60,167 nt of DNA from assembly GCA_028285385.1 (NCBI GenBank), contig JANQPR010000045.1:1-60167 (forward strand), in the 5' to 3' direction. A program made the position numbers and the translations under genes. Within the stretch, counting starts at the first letter, position 1. Each line of letters starts with the position of its first letter. Positions 43,585 to 54,152 of the stretch are shown piece after piece. A model generated the notes under the pieces. That model was not told where the DNA came from. It did no database searches and worked only from the letters and a program-made list of their open reading frames with translations. The DNA is from Phycisphaera sp. (lineage in GTDB: Bacteria; Planctomycetota; Phycisphaerae; Phycisphaerales; Phycisphaeraceae).

Positions 43585-44283
43585 TCAGTTCGCCGCAGCA
43601 ACACCGGTCGCGACCCCACTGGGGCGGATCTGGTCACGGAACCGGGCGTAGGGGAAGTACGCCGCCGAGCCGTCGCCGTCGGAGCCGGCGTCGACGAAGA
43701 CGTGGTCCGCCGAGATGCCGTAGCGGGCGGTGAGTTGCTGGATGAGCCAGACCAGTTCGCGTTCCTGAGCGGCGGTGAGCGGGCCGGCGTCGAGGTCGCC
43801 CACGACGCAGATGCCGATGGTCTTGAACCGCTGGTTGAAGGTTTCGGCCTCCGGGCCCTCGAAGAAGTCGCCGGCCAGTTGGTACTTCCAGCGGTAGCCG
43901 ACCTCGATCCGGCCGTCGTCGCTGCCCGTGCCGTTGCCGATGACGAAGTGGTAGCCGCAGCCGTCCTTGCCCTGCCGTTGGTGGGCCTTGTCGATGGAGT
44001 CGTACCCGCCGGTCGGCTGCTGGCTGTCGTGGACGACGATGACCTGCCAGGGCTGCTCAACAACACGGGCGCCGTCGTCCCCGGGGCGGTCGTGGTAGGC
44101 GGCGATTCCCGCGAACAGGCGGTCTTCCGGGGCGGCGGTCGCGGTTCGCTCGATCGACATCAGGGTCACGCCCGACAGCGGCGGCACCTGACCGGGCTCG
44201 AGGACGCGTAGCACGCCGTAGGTCGCGGACATGCCGAAGACCAGGGCGGCCAGCACCAGGATGGTCCGTTGATCGAAGGCCAA
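43585..44283 (-). CDS. N-acetylmuramoyl-L-alanine amidase-like protein (PGRP fold)
   Basis: This 232-residue protein has an N-terminal membrane anchor or signal (about 8-27) and an amidase_2/PGRP-like domain. IVVHDSQQP gives the first metal ligand His85 and YHFVIGNGTG gives His112; GICVVGDLD is the core strand. The third ligand region, normally a TACPG segment, reads DHVFVDAGSDGDGSAAYFPY with no Cys, so metal binding or activity may be altered. The expected role is cleavage or binding of peptidoglycan in the periplasm. Confidence 0.85.
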   Translation of the reverse strand: MAFDQRTILVLAALVFGMSATYGVLRVLEPGQVPPLSGVTLMSIERTATAAPEDRLFAGIAAYHDRPGDDGARVVEQPWQVIVVHDSQQPTGGYDSIDKAHQRQGKDGCGYHFVIGNGTGSDDGRIEVGYRWKYQLAGDFFEGPEAETFNQRFKTIGICVVGDLDAGPLTAAQERELVWLIQQLTARYGISADHVFVDAGSDGDGSAAYFPYARFRDQIRPSGVATGVAAAN

Positions 44284-44465
44284 AAAATCCGCCTGAGAGT
44301 CGTGAACTACGGGTCAGAGTCCTGCGGGACCCGCCGACGGTGACACCCGCGGGTTCCCCATGCATCGGACGGTGTTGTCAAACTCCTGCAAAAACGCGGT
44401 TTGGCCTACCCAGCCAAGAACGTCCCGCTCCGGGGATCAGGCATTCGGCGATCAGGCTTCGGGGA

Positions 44466-44708
44466 TTACATCCCGTCGCCGCCGCCCAGCCGGCCGCGGA
44501 GATTCGGCTTCTCCCGGCCGAACGAGTCCGTCACCGTCTTGGGCACCGTCTGTCCCCGCAACGCCGCGTATCGCTCGTACGGCGACCGCGGCGCATCGCT
44601 CGACACCGGCGAGGTCCGACAACCGCTCAACCCCACACCGAGCAACAACAGCAGGCCCACCAGCCCGACACCCAACCCCCGCGCCGCCATCCGTGACCGC
44701 GTCGTCAT
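44466..44708 (-). CDS. Small lipoprotein of unknown function
   Basis: This 80-residue protein has a signal peptide with a lipobox (LLLLLGVGLSGC, Cys30) and a short mature part, SPYERYAALRGQTVPKTVTD then FGREKPNLRGRLGGG. The mature part is polar and has no recognised domain. It is divergent from proS, with 174 bases between the starts. The lipobox and steady codon use support it as a real gene. Confidence 0.75.
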   Translation of the reverse strand: MTTRSRMAARGLGVGLVGLLLLLGVGLSGCRTSPVSSDAPRSPYERYAALRGQTVPKTVTDSFGREKPNLRGRLGGGDGM

Positions 44709-44882
44709 CCGAGCATCCTACACCCGCCCCCGCCGGATCGCCAAAGGTTCCAGCCCCTCTAACCCGCAGATGATCCGATTCGGGTTGTCGGTCGATTGTT
44801 GGTAGCTTTCCGCCTTCGCTCGACCCGTACCCCTCGACTCCCAAGACTCGACCCTCAACTCCCGACCCTCGACCCGTCTTCC

Positions 44883-46772
44883 ATGCCCGACCTCTGGACC
44901 CAGACCCTCGTCCCCACCCTCCGCGAAGCGCCCGGCGACGCCGAAGTCCCCTCGCACCAGCTCATGCTCCGCGCGGGGCTGATCCGCAAGCTCGGCGCGG
45001 GCAGTTACACCTACCTGCCGCTGGGGCTGCGCAGCCTGAACAAGGTGATCGCGATCATCCGGGAAGAGATGCACGCCGCCGGCGCGTGCGAGGTGTTCAT
45101 GCCCACGCTGCAGCCGATCGAGTTGTGGCAGAAGACCGGGCGCGACGAGAGCTACGGCTACAACCTGTTCCAGATCGACGACCGCCACGGCCGGCACTAC
45201 GCGCTCGGGCCGACGCACGAGGAGGTGGTCACCGAACTCGTCGGCTCGTGCGTCAACTCCTACAAAGACCTGCCCAAGACGGTCTACCAGATCCAAACGA
45301 AGTTCCGCGACGAGTTTCGGCCGCGCTTCGGCGTGCTGCGCTCGCGCGAGTTCCTGATGAAAGACGCGTACTCCTTCCACCGCGCGCTCGAAGGCCCCGG
45401 CGGTCTCGACGAGGAGTACGACCAGCAGTACGCGGCGTACGAACGCATCTTCACCCGCTGCGGCGTGCCCTTCATGATCGTCGAGGCCGAGGCAGGGCCC
45501 ATCGGCGGCAACGCGTCGCACGAGTTCATGGTCCCCTCGCCCACCGGCGAAGACACGATCCTGACCAACGATTCGGGCTACGCCGCAAACGTCGAGAAGT
45601 GCGAGACCGGCGAACGCCCCTACGACCTGTCCGGCGAGCCCACCGGCGAACTCGAAGTCGTCGAGACGCCCGGCTGCCCCGGCATCGACGACGTCATCGT
45701 GTTCTTCAAGAAGCAGCTCGGCACGAAGCTAAAGCCGGCGAACATGCTCAAGACGCTGGTGTGCAGGACACCCACCGGCTGGCTGCTCGCGGTCGTGCGC
45801 GGCGACCACGAACTGAACCTCGCCAAGCTCCGTAGCGAGGCCGAGACGGACGTGCAGCTCGCCGACGAGAAGGAGGCCCGCGCCGCCGGGTTCAAGATCG
45901 GGTTCGTCGGGCCGCACGCCGCGGTCGGACGCAAGGACACGGCGGTCGTCGTCGACCCCGACGCGATGCGTACGGGCTTCTGGGTCACCGGCGCGAACAA
46001 GGCCGACGCCCACGTCAAGCACTTCGACTGGAAGCGCGACTTCTTTCAGCCCGGCCTGGGCAAGGAGATGGCCAAGCTCGACGCCGTGCTGAAGCAGAAG
46101 CAGGGCGCGCAGGCGGGGCCGCAGAAACTCAACCTCGCGTTCACCGCGATGGTCGCCGACATCCGCAACGCCATCGAGGGCGACCCGGCCCCCGACGAGA
46201 AGGGCGGCGGGACGCTGCGCGCGACCAAGGGCATCGAGGTCGGGCATGTCTTCAAGCTCGGCGACAAGTACACGCAGTCGCTCGACGTCAACGTCTCCGG
46301 CGAGAGCAACGACCGCGTCACGCCGATCATGGGCTGCTACGGCATCGGAGTGAACCGCATCCTCGCCGCCGCCATCGAGTCCGAGCACACCGACGCCGAC
46401 GGCAACGCTCGCGCCGGTCACGACGAGTTCGGTATCGTCTGGCCCCAGGCGATCGCGCCCTACGCCGTGTGCATCACCGCGATCAAGTGGGAGGACGACA
46501 GCCAGGTCGCCGACGTGTGCCGCAACCTCGCGAAGCAGATCGAGGACGCGGGGTACGACGTGCTCATCGACAACCGCGACGAACGGCCCGGCGTGAAGTT
46601 CAAGGACGCGGACCTGGTCGGCTTCCCGCTGCGCATCACCGTGGGCGACAAGGGCCTGTCCGCGGACACGCCGCAGGTCGAGCTCAAGGCCCGCGACGGC
46701 CGGACCGGCCCCAAGGGCGAGGCGGTGGACCTGTCCAAAGCCGTCGAACGCGCAACGGAACTGCTGAGTTGA
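44883..46772 (+). CDS. proS: Prolyl-tRNA synthetase, bacterial type
   Basis: This 629-residue class II synthetase charges tRNA-Pro. Motif 2 and motif 3 blocks are visible (YALGPTHEEVVTELV, QIQTKFRDEFRPRFGVLRSR, EFLMKDAYSFH; later GCYGIGVNRILAAAIE). Between them (about 220-400) lies the editing INS domain, and a C-terminal anticodon-binding domain follows. ATG 44883 gives the usual start (MPDLWTQTLVPTLREAP); the open frame upstream is a pyrimidine-rich leader. recG follows after 74 bases. Confidence 0.97.
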   Translation: MPDLWTQTLVPTLREAPGDAEVPSHQLMLRAGLIRKLGAGSYTYLPLGLRSLNKVIAIIREEMHAAGACEVFMPTLQPIELWQKTGRDESYGYNLFQIDDRHGRHYALGPTHEEVVTELVGSCVNSYKDLPKTVYQIQTKFRDEFRPRFGVLRSREFLMKDAYSFHRALEGPGGLDEEYDQQYAAYERIFTRCGVPFMIVEAEAGPIGGNASHEFMVPSPTGEDTILTNDSGYAANVEKCETGERPYDLSGEPTGELEVVETPGCPGIDDVIVFFKKQLGTKLKPANMLKTLVCRTPTGWLLAVVRGDHELNLAKLRSEAETDVQLADEKEARAAGFKIGFVGPHAAVGRKDTAVVVDPDAMRTGFWVTGANKADAHVKHFDWKRDFFQPGLGKEMAKLDAVLKQKQGAQAGPQKLNLAFTAMVADIRNAIEGDPAPDEKGGGTLRATKGIEVGHVFKLGDKYTQSLDVNVSGESNDRVTPIMGCYGIGVNRILAAAIESEHTDADGNARAGHDEFGIVWPQAIAPYAVCITAIKWEDDSQVADVCRNLAKQIEDAGYDVLIDNRDERPGVKFKDADLVGFPLRITVGDKGLSADTPQVELKARDGRTGPKGEAVDLSKAVERATELLS

Positions 46773-46801
46773 ACTGCCTCTGTCTTTTTCCGGACGCCTA
46801 G

Positions 46802-46822
46802 CCGCGTTGCCACGCAACGCGG
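46802..46822. repeat. 21-bp hairpin element, copy 2
   Basis: CCGCGTTGC (46802-46810) pairs with GCAACGCGG (46814-46822) around CAC. It is the reverse orientation of the element at 42290. It lies 30 bases after the proS stop and 24 before the recG start, without a T-run. Confidence 0.6.
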
Positions 46823-46846
46823 GGCGGTGCTGTTTACACTCGCGCC

Positions 46847-48970
<2,124 letters not shown>

Positions 48971-49035
48971 AACACGGACGGCCGCTCGTTCTCACGAGCC
49001 CATACTGGGCGTACACATGCCGCTACCATCCCGCC

Positions 49036-49542
49036 ATGCCCGACGATGATTCTCAACCCGGCGTCCTCTTCGTGTGCATGGGCAACATCTGCCGCAGCCC
49101 CGCGGCCGAGGGCGTGTTCCGTCATCTGGTCCACGAGCGCGGCCTGAACGGCAGCGTCCGCATCGACTCGGCAGGCACGATCGGGCACCACGCCGGCCAA
49201 CCCGCCGACGCCCGCATGCGTCGCGCCGCCGACAGGCGCGGCTACGACTTGGCAAGCCGCGCGCGCAAGGTCGACGCCGACGACCTGCGCGGGTTCTCGC
49301 TCGTGGTCGCGATGGACCGCGCCAACGTCGACGACCTCGAAGCGCTCCACGGCGGCGCTTCCGACCGCGTCCGTTTGCTCGGCGAGTTCCTTCCGGATGA
49401 GATGCAAAACCACGGCGGCCCGCCCGACGTGCCCGACCCGTACTACGGCGGCGACTACGGCTTCGAGCAGGTGCTCGACATGGTCGAGGCCGCCTGTCCG
49501 GCGATCCTCGACGCCGTGCTCAACGGGCAATCCGAGCCGTGA
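49036..49542 (+). CDS. Low-molecular-weight protein tyrosine phosphatase
   Basis: This 168-residue cytosolic phosphatase has the active-site CX5R loop VLFVCMGNICRSP (nucleophile Cys14, Arg20) and the general acid in PDPYYGG. The length is normal. The open frame extends upstream into recG sequence, but the family start is MPDDDSQPGVLFVCMGN. Its stop overlaps the GTG start of the next gene by four bases, so the two are translationally coupled. Confidence 0.95.
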   Translation: MPDDDSQPGVLFVCMGNICRSPAAEGVFRHLVHERGLNGSVRIDSAGTIGHHAGQPADARMRRAADRRGYDLASRARKVDADDLRGFSLVVAMDRANVDDLEALHGGASDRVRLLGEFLPDEMQNHGGPPDVPDPYYGGDYGFEQVLDMVEAACPAILDAVLNGQSEP

Positions 49543-50399
49543 ACCCGGAGCTGCGCGAGCGACTCAGCGCGGCGTTGGGCGACGGGGTTGCATCCGTGTC
49601 CTCCGTGTCCGGCGGCGACATCAACGCGGCGTTCCGGGTGATGCTCCGTGACGGCCGGGGCGTGTTCGTCAAGTCACACCACAAGGGCGAGCCGAGTGAT
49701 CGCCGGTTCATCGCCGAGGCCGACGGCCTGCGGGCACTGCATCGCGCGGCCGAGAACTCGGGCCTCCGCATCCCGCGCGTGCTCGCGGTCGGCGACGGCT
49801 TTCTGGCGTTGGAGTACGTCGACTTTGCTCACGCCGGCCCCCAGTTCGAGGAGCGCCTCGGTCATGGCCTCGCGCAACTCCACCGCCACGGCACGGCCGA
49901 CGCTTTCGGCTTTCCCGTCGACAACCACCTAGGCCGGCTGCCGCAGGACAACACCTCTTGTTCCGACTGGGTCGCCTTCTGGCGTGAACGCCGCCTGCTG
50001 CCGTTGCTCGTCCTGTTGCCGAATGAGCCCGACGTGCAACGCCTCGGCCGACAGCTCGCTGATCGTCTGGACAAACTCCTTGAAGGCCCCGCCGAGCCTC
50101 CGACGCTGATCCACGGCGACCTGTGGTCCGGCAACGCCGCCGCCGACCACGAAGGGAACGTCTATCTTTTTGATCCCGCCTGCTACCACGCCCACCGCGA
50201 GGCCGAGTTCGGCATGACCCGGCTGTTCGGCTTCGGGCGACGCTTCGAGGCCGCGTACCACGCCGCCTACCCGCTCGCCGACGGCTGGGAGCGACGCGTC
50301 GAGGTCTACCGCCTCCACCACCTGCTCTCGCACCTCTGGCACTTCGGCGGGTCGTACCGGGACGGCTGCTTGCGAACACTACGTGAGTTGCTGCGCTAA
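49539..50399 (+). CDS. Fructosamine kinase-like protein
   Basis: This 286-residue protein belongs to the FN3K / aminoglycoside-phosphotransferase fold family, which phosphorylates ketoamines for deglycation. Blocks seen are SGGDINAAFRV (nucleotide loop), VFVKSHHKGE (Lys), LIHGDLWSGNAA (catalytic loop with Asp) and LFDPACYHAHREAEF (metal Asp). The GTG at 49539 starts within the stop codon of the phosphatase gene. In bacteria fructosamine kinases often lie next to low-molecular-weight phosphatases, which fits this pair. Confidence 0.93.
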   Translation: MNPELRERLSAALGDGVASVSSVSGGDINAAFRVMLRDGRGVFVKSHHKGEPSDRRFIAEADGLRALHRAAENSGLRIPRVLAVGDGFLALEYVDFAHAGPQFEERLGHGLAQLHRHGTADAFGFPVDNHLGRLPQDNTSCSDWVAFWRERRLLPLLVLLPNEPDVQRLGRQLADRLDKLLEGPAEPPTLIHGDLWSGNAAADHEGNVYLFDPACYHAHREAEFGMTRLFGFGRRFEAAYHAAYPLADGWERRVEVYRLHHLLSHLWHFGGSYRDGCLRTLRELLR

Positions 50400-50455
50400 G
50401 CCGCAAGCGGCGGCGGTATGATCTTGATCCGTCCTCGATCGACCTGGAGAACCCG

Positions 50456-51124
50456 ATGAGTCGCCTGCCTTTTGCGTTGCTGCTGATGACCGTTGCGTCT
50501 GTTCCCGTGCTCCCCGGCTGCCAGACCGTGCGCGAGGGTTATTACAACGCCTGGGAGAAGTACGGCGGGTACGCCAAGCGCGAGCGCCTCGTCGACGACG
50601 TCAAGGACGCCCGCAACGCGCAAGAGAAAGCGAAAGAGCAGTTCGTCTCCGCGCTCGACCAGTTCAAGGCCGTCGCCAACTTCGAGGGCGGCAACCTCGA
50701 GAAGGTCTACAACAAGCTCAACAAGGAGCTCGAGCGCAGCCAGGACCGGGCCGATGCCGTCGAGACGCAGATCGCGCAGGTCAAGCGGGTGTCCAAGGCG
50801 TTGTTCGACGAGTGGCAGGACGAGATCGGGCTGCTTGAGTCGGACCCGTCGATCCAGCGGCAGAGCCAGGCGCTGTACGACTCGACCTTGGCGAGCTACG
50901 AAGAGCTGGTCGACAAGATGGACACCGCCGCGGCGAAGATGGACCCGGTGCTGACCAAGTTCCGCAGCCGGGTGCTGTTCTTGAAGCACAACCTCAACGC
51001 CCAGGCGATCGCGTCGCTGAAGGGCACGGAGGTCGAGCTGACCCAGGAGATCGACGCGCTGATCGCCGACATGGAGGCGAGCATCGCCGAGGCCGACGCG
51101 TTCATCGCGGACATGCAGGGGTGA
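50456..51124 (+). CDS. DUF2959 family lipoprotein
   Basis: This 222-residue protein has a signal peptide with Cys at residue 22 (PVLPGCQ), then a long alpha-helical, probably coiled-coil, region (about 40-215). It matches DUF2959: YNAWEKYGGYAKRERLVDDV, AKEQFVSALDQF, VLFLKHNLNAQAIASLKG. The function of the family is not known. It stands 56 bases after the fructosamine kinase gene. Confidence 0.92.
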   Translation: MSRLPFALLLMTVASVPVLPGCQTVREGYYNAWEKYGGYAKRERLVDDVKDARNAQEKAKEQFVSALDQFKAVANFEGGNLEKVYNKLNKELERSQDRADAVETQIAQVKRVSKALFDEWQDEIGLLESDPSIQRQSQALYDSTLASYEELVDKMDTAAAKMDPVLTKFRSRVLFLKHNLNAQAIASLKGTEVELTQEIDALIADMEASIAEADAFIADMQG

Positions 51125-51194
51125 GGCGACGGGGCACTAAAGCCGCGTCGGATTCCGGGAATGGTTTGGCGGGCGTCCGCGTTGGATCGAGCAG

Positions 51195-52724
51195 ATGTCA
51201 GGCGTCCGCGGACCAGACCGGGCTTTGCCGGCGAAACACAAGTTCCGCAAGCGGTGGTCGCTGACGCGGCGGGCGTCGTTGGTGTCGGCGGCAGTGGTGG
51301 TGCAGGCGTTGATCCTCGCGGCCGGTGGGGTGTTTGGGTACCGGATGGTGCGGGACGCGTTGGCGAAGACGATCGAGCAGACCGTCCTCGCGCAGAACAC
51401 CGAGATCGCGGAGCGCGTCGCGCGGTTGTTCCCCGAGGAGCTCGACGCGGACCTGAGCCTGGGCACTGAGAGCTGGGGTCGAGCGCAGGCGGTGTTGGAG
51501 TCTTTGACCGATCTGCCGGGCGACGGGTTCGCGTGCCTGATCGATGAACAAGGCCGGCTGGTCGGTCACCCGGAGATGCGCGACAACCCCGGGCTGTGGG
51601 GCGTCCGGCTGGGTGAGGCGACGTTCGAGTTCCCCGACGAAGCGGGCGGTGCCGACGGCATGCAGCGCGTCGAGCTGGTCAACGCCGACCCGGACGCAAC
51701 CGTCAGCGGGCGGATCAACTTCCTGGCCGAGGGCGTGCACTACGTCGCGACGCGCAAGCTGCCGGGCATGGACCACCGGCTGCTCGTGCACCAGAAACAG
51801 TCGGCGTTGGTCGAGCTCAGCCGGGAGCGGGCGCCGGCGATCGCGGTGATCGGGGCGTTGACCGGCGGGGCGGTCCTGCTGCTGTCGGGCGGCGGGCTCT
51901 GGTTCCTGCTAGGCCGGTACAACTCGGCGATCGAGCAGGCCAACCAACGGATGCGCGAGAACCTGCTCGTGGCGCAGCGCGTGCAGCGCGCGACATGGCC
52001 GCAGGCCGTGCCGCGGCCCGCGGGCTTCGACCTGTACGGGCACAGCGAACCCGCCGACGAGACCGGTGGCGACACGTTCGACTTCGTCCCGCTCGACGAC
52101 CGCGGTCAGGTGAGCGACGACGCGGGTTGCGCGTGCGAGCTCGCACTGCTCGCCGATGCGACGGGCCACGGCATCGGGCCGGCCATGTCGGTCACCCAAC
52201 TGCGGTCGATGCTCCGCGCCGCGATCGGGCTGGAGGGCGACCTCGCCGACACGCTGCGCGTCATCGACCGGCAACTCGGGGACGACTTGCCCGCCGGCCG
52301 GTTCATTACCGCCTGGTTCGGTCGGCTGGACACGACGACCGGCGTGGTCGCCGCGTTCTCCGCCGGGCAGGGCCCGCTGCTGCACTACCACGCCCACGAC
52401 GGCACGGTCACCTCGGCCGGCGCCGACGCCCCGCCCCTGGGGGTCGCCCCCGACCTCGACGGCTACGCGCTGCGCGACACCCGGCTCGAGCCCGGGGACG
52501 TCCTGCTGGTTGCTTCCGATGGTTTCTACGAAGCCGCTGGCAACGACGGGGCGCACTTCGGCCAGGCGCGGGTGGAAGCGGTCCTGCGCGAACGCGCCGG
52601 CTCGTCTTCGCAGGACATCGCCGAAGCCTTGCGCCGCGCGGTCAACGCCTTTACCGACCACGCGCCGCCGCAGGACGACCGCACGCTGCTGGTGATCCGT
52701 CGCGTGCCGCGGCGTTCGGTTTGA
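51195..52724 (+). CDS. RsbU-like PP2C phosphatase with extracytoplasmic sensor
   Basis: This 509-residue protein has a first membrane segment (about 28-49), a periplasmic sensor region (about 50-210) that looks like a single Cache domain, a second segment (about 214-236), and a cytoplasmic SpoIIE/PP2C domain (about 260-505). Metal-binding blocks are ADETGGDTFDFV, LLADATGHGIGPAMS and VASDGFYEAAGN. Such proteins dephosphorylate anti-anti-sigma factors in partner-switching. No anti-sigma or anti-anti-sigma gene is nearby. Confidence 0.93.
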   Translation: MSGVRGPDRALPAKHKFRKRWSLTRRASLVSAAVVVQALILAAGGVFGYRMVRDALAKTIEQTVLAQNTEIAERVARLFPEELDADLSLGTESWGRAQAVLESLTDLPGDGFACLIDEQGRLVGHPEMRDNPGLWGVRLGEATFEFPDEAGGADGMQRVELVNADPDATVSGRINFLAEGVHYVATRKLPGMDHRLLVHQKQSALVELSRERAPAIAVIGALTGGAVLLLSGGGLWFLLGRYNSAIEQANQRMRENLLVAQRVQRATWPQAVPRPAGFDLYGHSEPADETGGDTFDFVPLDDRGQVSDDAGCACELALLADATGHGIGPAMSVTQLRSMLRAAIGLEGDLADTLRVIDRQLGDDLPAGRFITAWFGRLDTTTGVVAAFSAGQGPLLHYHAHDGTVTSAGADAPPLGVAPDLDGYALRDTRLEPGDVLLVASDGFYEAAGNDGAHFGQARVEAVLRERAGSSSQDIAEALRRAVNAFTDHAPPQDDRTLLVIRRVPRRSV

Positions 52725-52748
52725 TCCACGACGCGCGTCGCCGGTCGG

Positions 52749-54002
52749 TTACATCCGCACCGTTTCGTCAGGCACACGGCCGAACGCGATCTTGTCGTCC
52801 ATGCGGTAGTTGCGGCAGGCGTGCATCCCGCCGAGGTAGACGGTGTGCGTGCCGTGGCGGCGGTTGATGCGGTCCATCGCCTCGGCGAGGCGCAGCGGGT
52901 GGTCGGCTTGGGGGAATAGGTGCCCGGTCGCGCTGCCGATGTCGCACAACTCCGACAGCGTGACCTGCACCTTTTTGGGCGTGTGCCCGCGGAACCCGTG
53001 CGTGCGGCGCGGCCGGTCCCACAGCCGACGGAGGTGCCGCATCGCGGTGAGCGTGTCCTGGATCGCGGGCAGCGCGATGTCGTCACCCCAGCCGTCGCCT
53101 TCGGCAAAACCCACCGACGCGTGGAGCCGGCGGGCGACGTAGCCGTGCTCGCGCAGCCGAGCGGTCGCCTTGTGCAGCAGGCGGGTCAGGATCGTCAGCG
53201 CGCCGTCGGCGTGGCGGAACTTCGTGGGCAGGATGTGCCCGTGCCCCATGGAGTGGCGGTGCGTGACGGGTCGGGGCACCGCCACGCCGTGGAACTCGTC
53301 CCACCAGTGCAGGCCCTGTACCGAGCCCCAGATGTGCCGGGCCCGGTCGCGCGGCAGGTCCCAGAGTTGCTGCACGGTGTCGACGCCGTGCCGGCGCAGG
53401 CGCGTCACCATGCCCGCGCCGATCCCGGTGAGGTCCCGCAGCTCGAAGTGCGCGAGTCGGCCGGGCAGGTCCGCCGGGGTCAGCAGCACCAGGCCGCTCG
53501 GCTTCTGGACCTCGCTGGCGATCTTGGCGAGCAGCCGCGTCGGCGCGACGCCCACCGAGCAGGTCAGGCACGGGCCGAGGTCGTCGAGGACCTGCCGTTG
53601 GATCGACCGACCGATCTGCGTCGCCGCCTCCGGGTCGCGTTCACTCCCGAGCAGCTCGAGCGCGAACTCGTCGATCGATTCGGTCGCCTCCACCGGGAGG
53701 TGCTTCTCGATGCTCTCGCGGAGCCGGTGGTGCACCTGCACGTAGTGCCTCGGCCGGGCCAGGACGAGTTCGATCCCCGGGCACATGGCCCGCGCTTCCC
53801 GCACCCGGGTGCCGGTCTTGACGCCGCGTCGCTTCGCCTCGGCGCTGGCGGCGATGCAGCACGTGTGCTCCGAATCCACCGGGATCACGCCGACGGGCTG
53901 GCCCCGCAGCTCGGGCCGGTCGTTCTGCTCGACCGACGCGAAGTAGCTGTTCATGTCGAGGAACAGCCAGCGCAGCGGGGGGTTCGCGGCATACCCTTTC
54001 AT
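52749..54002 (-). CDS. Y-family DNA polymerase (DinB-like)
   Basis: This 417-residue translesion polymerase starts with the palm motif LFLDMNSYFASVEQ (catalytic Asp), followed by CCIAASAEAKRRGVKTGTRV and SIDEFALEL (catalytic Asp-Glu pair). A helix-hairpin-helix (LTGIGAGMVTRLRRHGVDT) precedes the little-finger region. The C-terminus ends in a variant tail with no recognised clamp-binding motif. No clear LexA-type box is seen upstream. The gene is on the opposite strand to its left-hand neighbour. Confidence 0.93.
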   Translation of the reverse strand: MKGYAANPPLRWLFLDMNSYFASVEQNDRPELRGQPVGVIPVDSEHTCCIAASAEAKRRGVKTGTRVREARAMCPGIELVLARPRHYVQVHHRLRESIEKHLPVEATESIDEFALELLGSERDPEAATQIGRSIQRQVLDDLGPCLTCSVGVAPTRLLAKIASEVQKPSGLVLLTPADLPGRLAHFELRDLTGIGAGMVTRLRRHGVDTVQQLWDLPRDRARHIWGSVQGLHWWDEFHGVAVPRPVTHRHSMGHGHILPTKFRHADGALTILTRLLHKATARLREHGYVARRLHASVGFAEGDGWGDDIALPAIQDTLTAMRHLRRLWDRPRRTHGFRGHTPKKVQVTLSELCDIGSATGHLFPQADHPLRLAEAMDRINRRHGTHTVYLGGMHACRNYRMDDKIAFGRVPDETVRM

Positions 54003-54152
54003 AACCCAAACATAATAGCATCCGTGACGGAGCCGTTGGTGCCCGGTGTTTCCGCGCTGAGAAAAACCGGCCCGAAACGGACTTACTCGCTGAACGAGGA
54101 GCGCTTTTTCCTCGACGCCATCCCCGAGGCAGAGCCCGGGGGGTGGGTGGAG

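Noticed and set aside
54003..54060. LexA box upstream of the Y-family polymerase
   Set aside because: No palindromic SOS-box-like sequence was found in the short region before the start codon.
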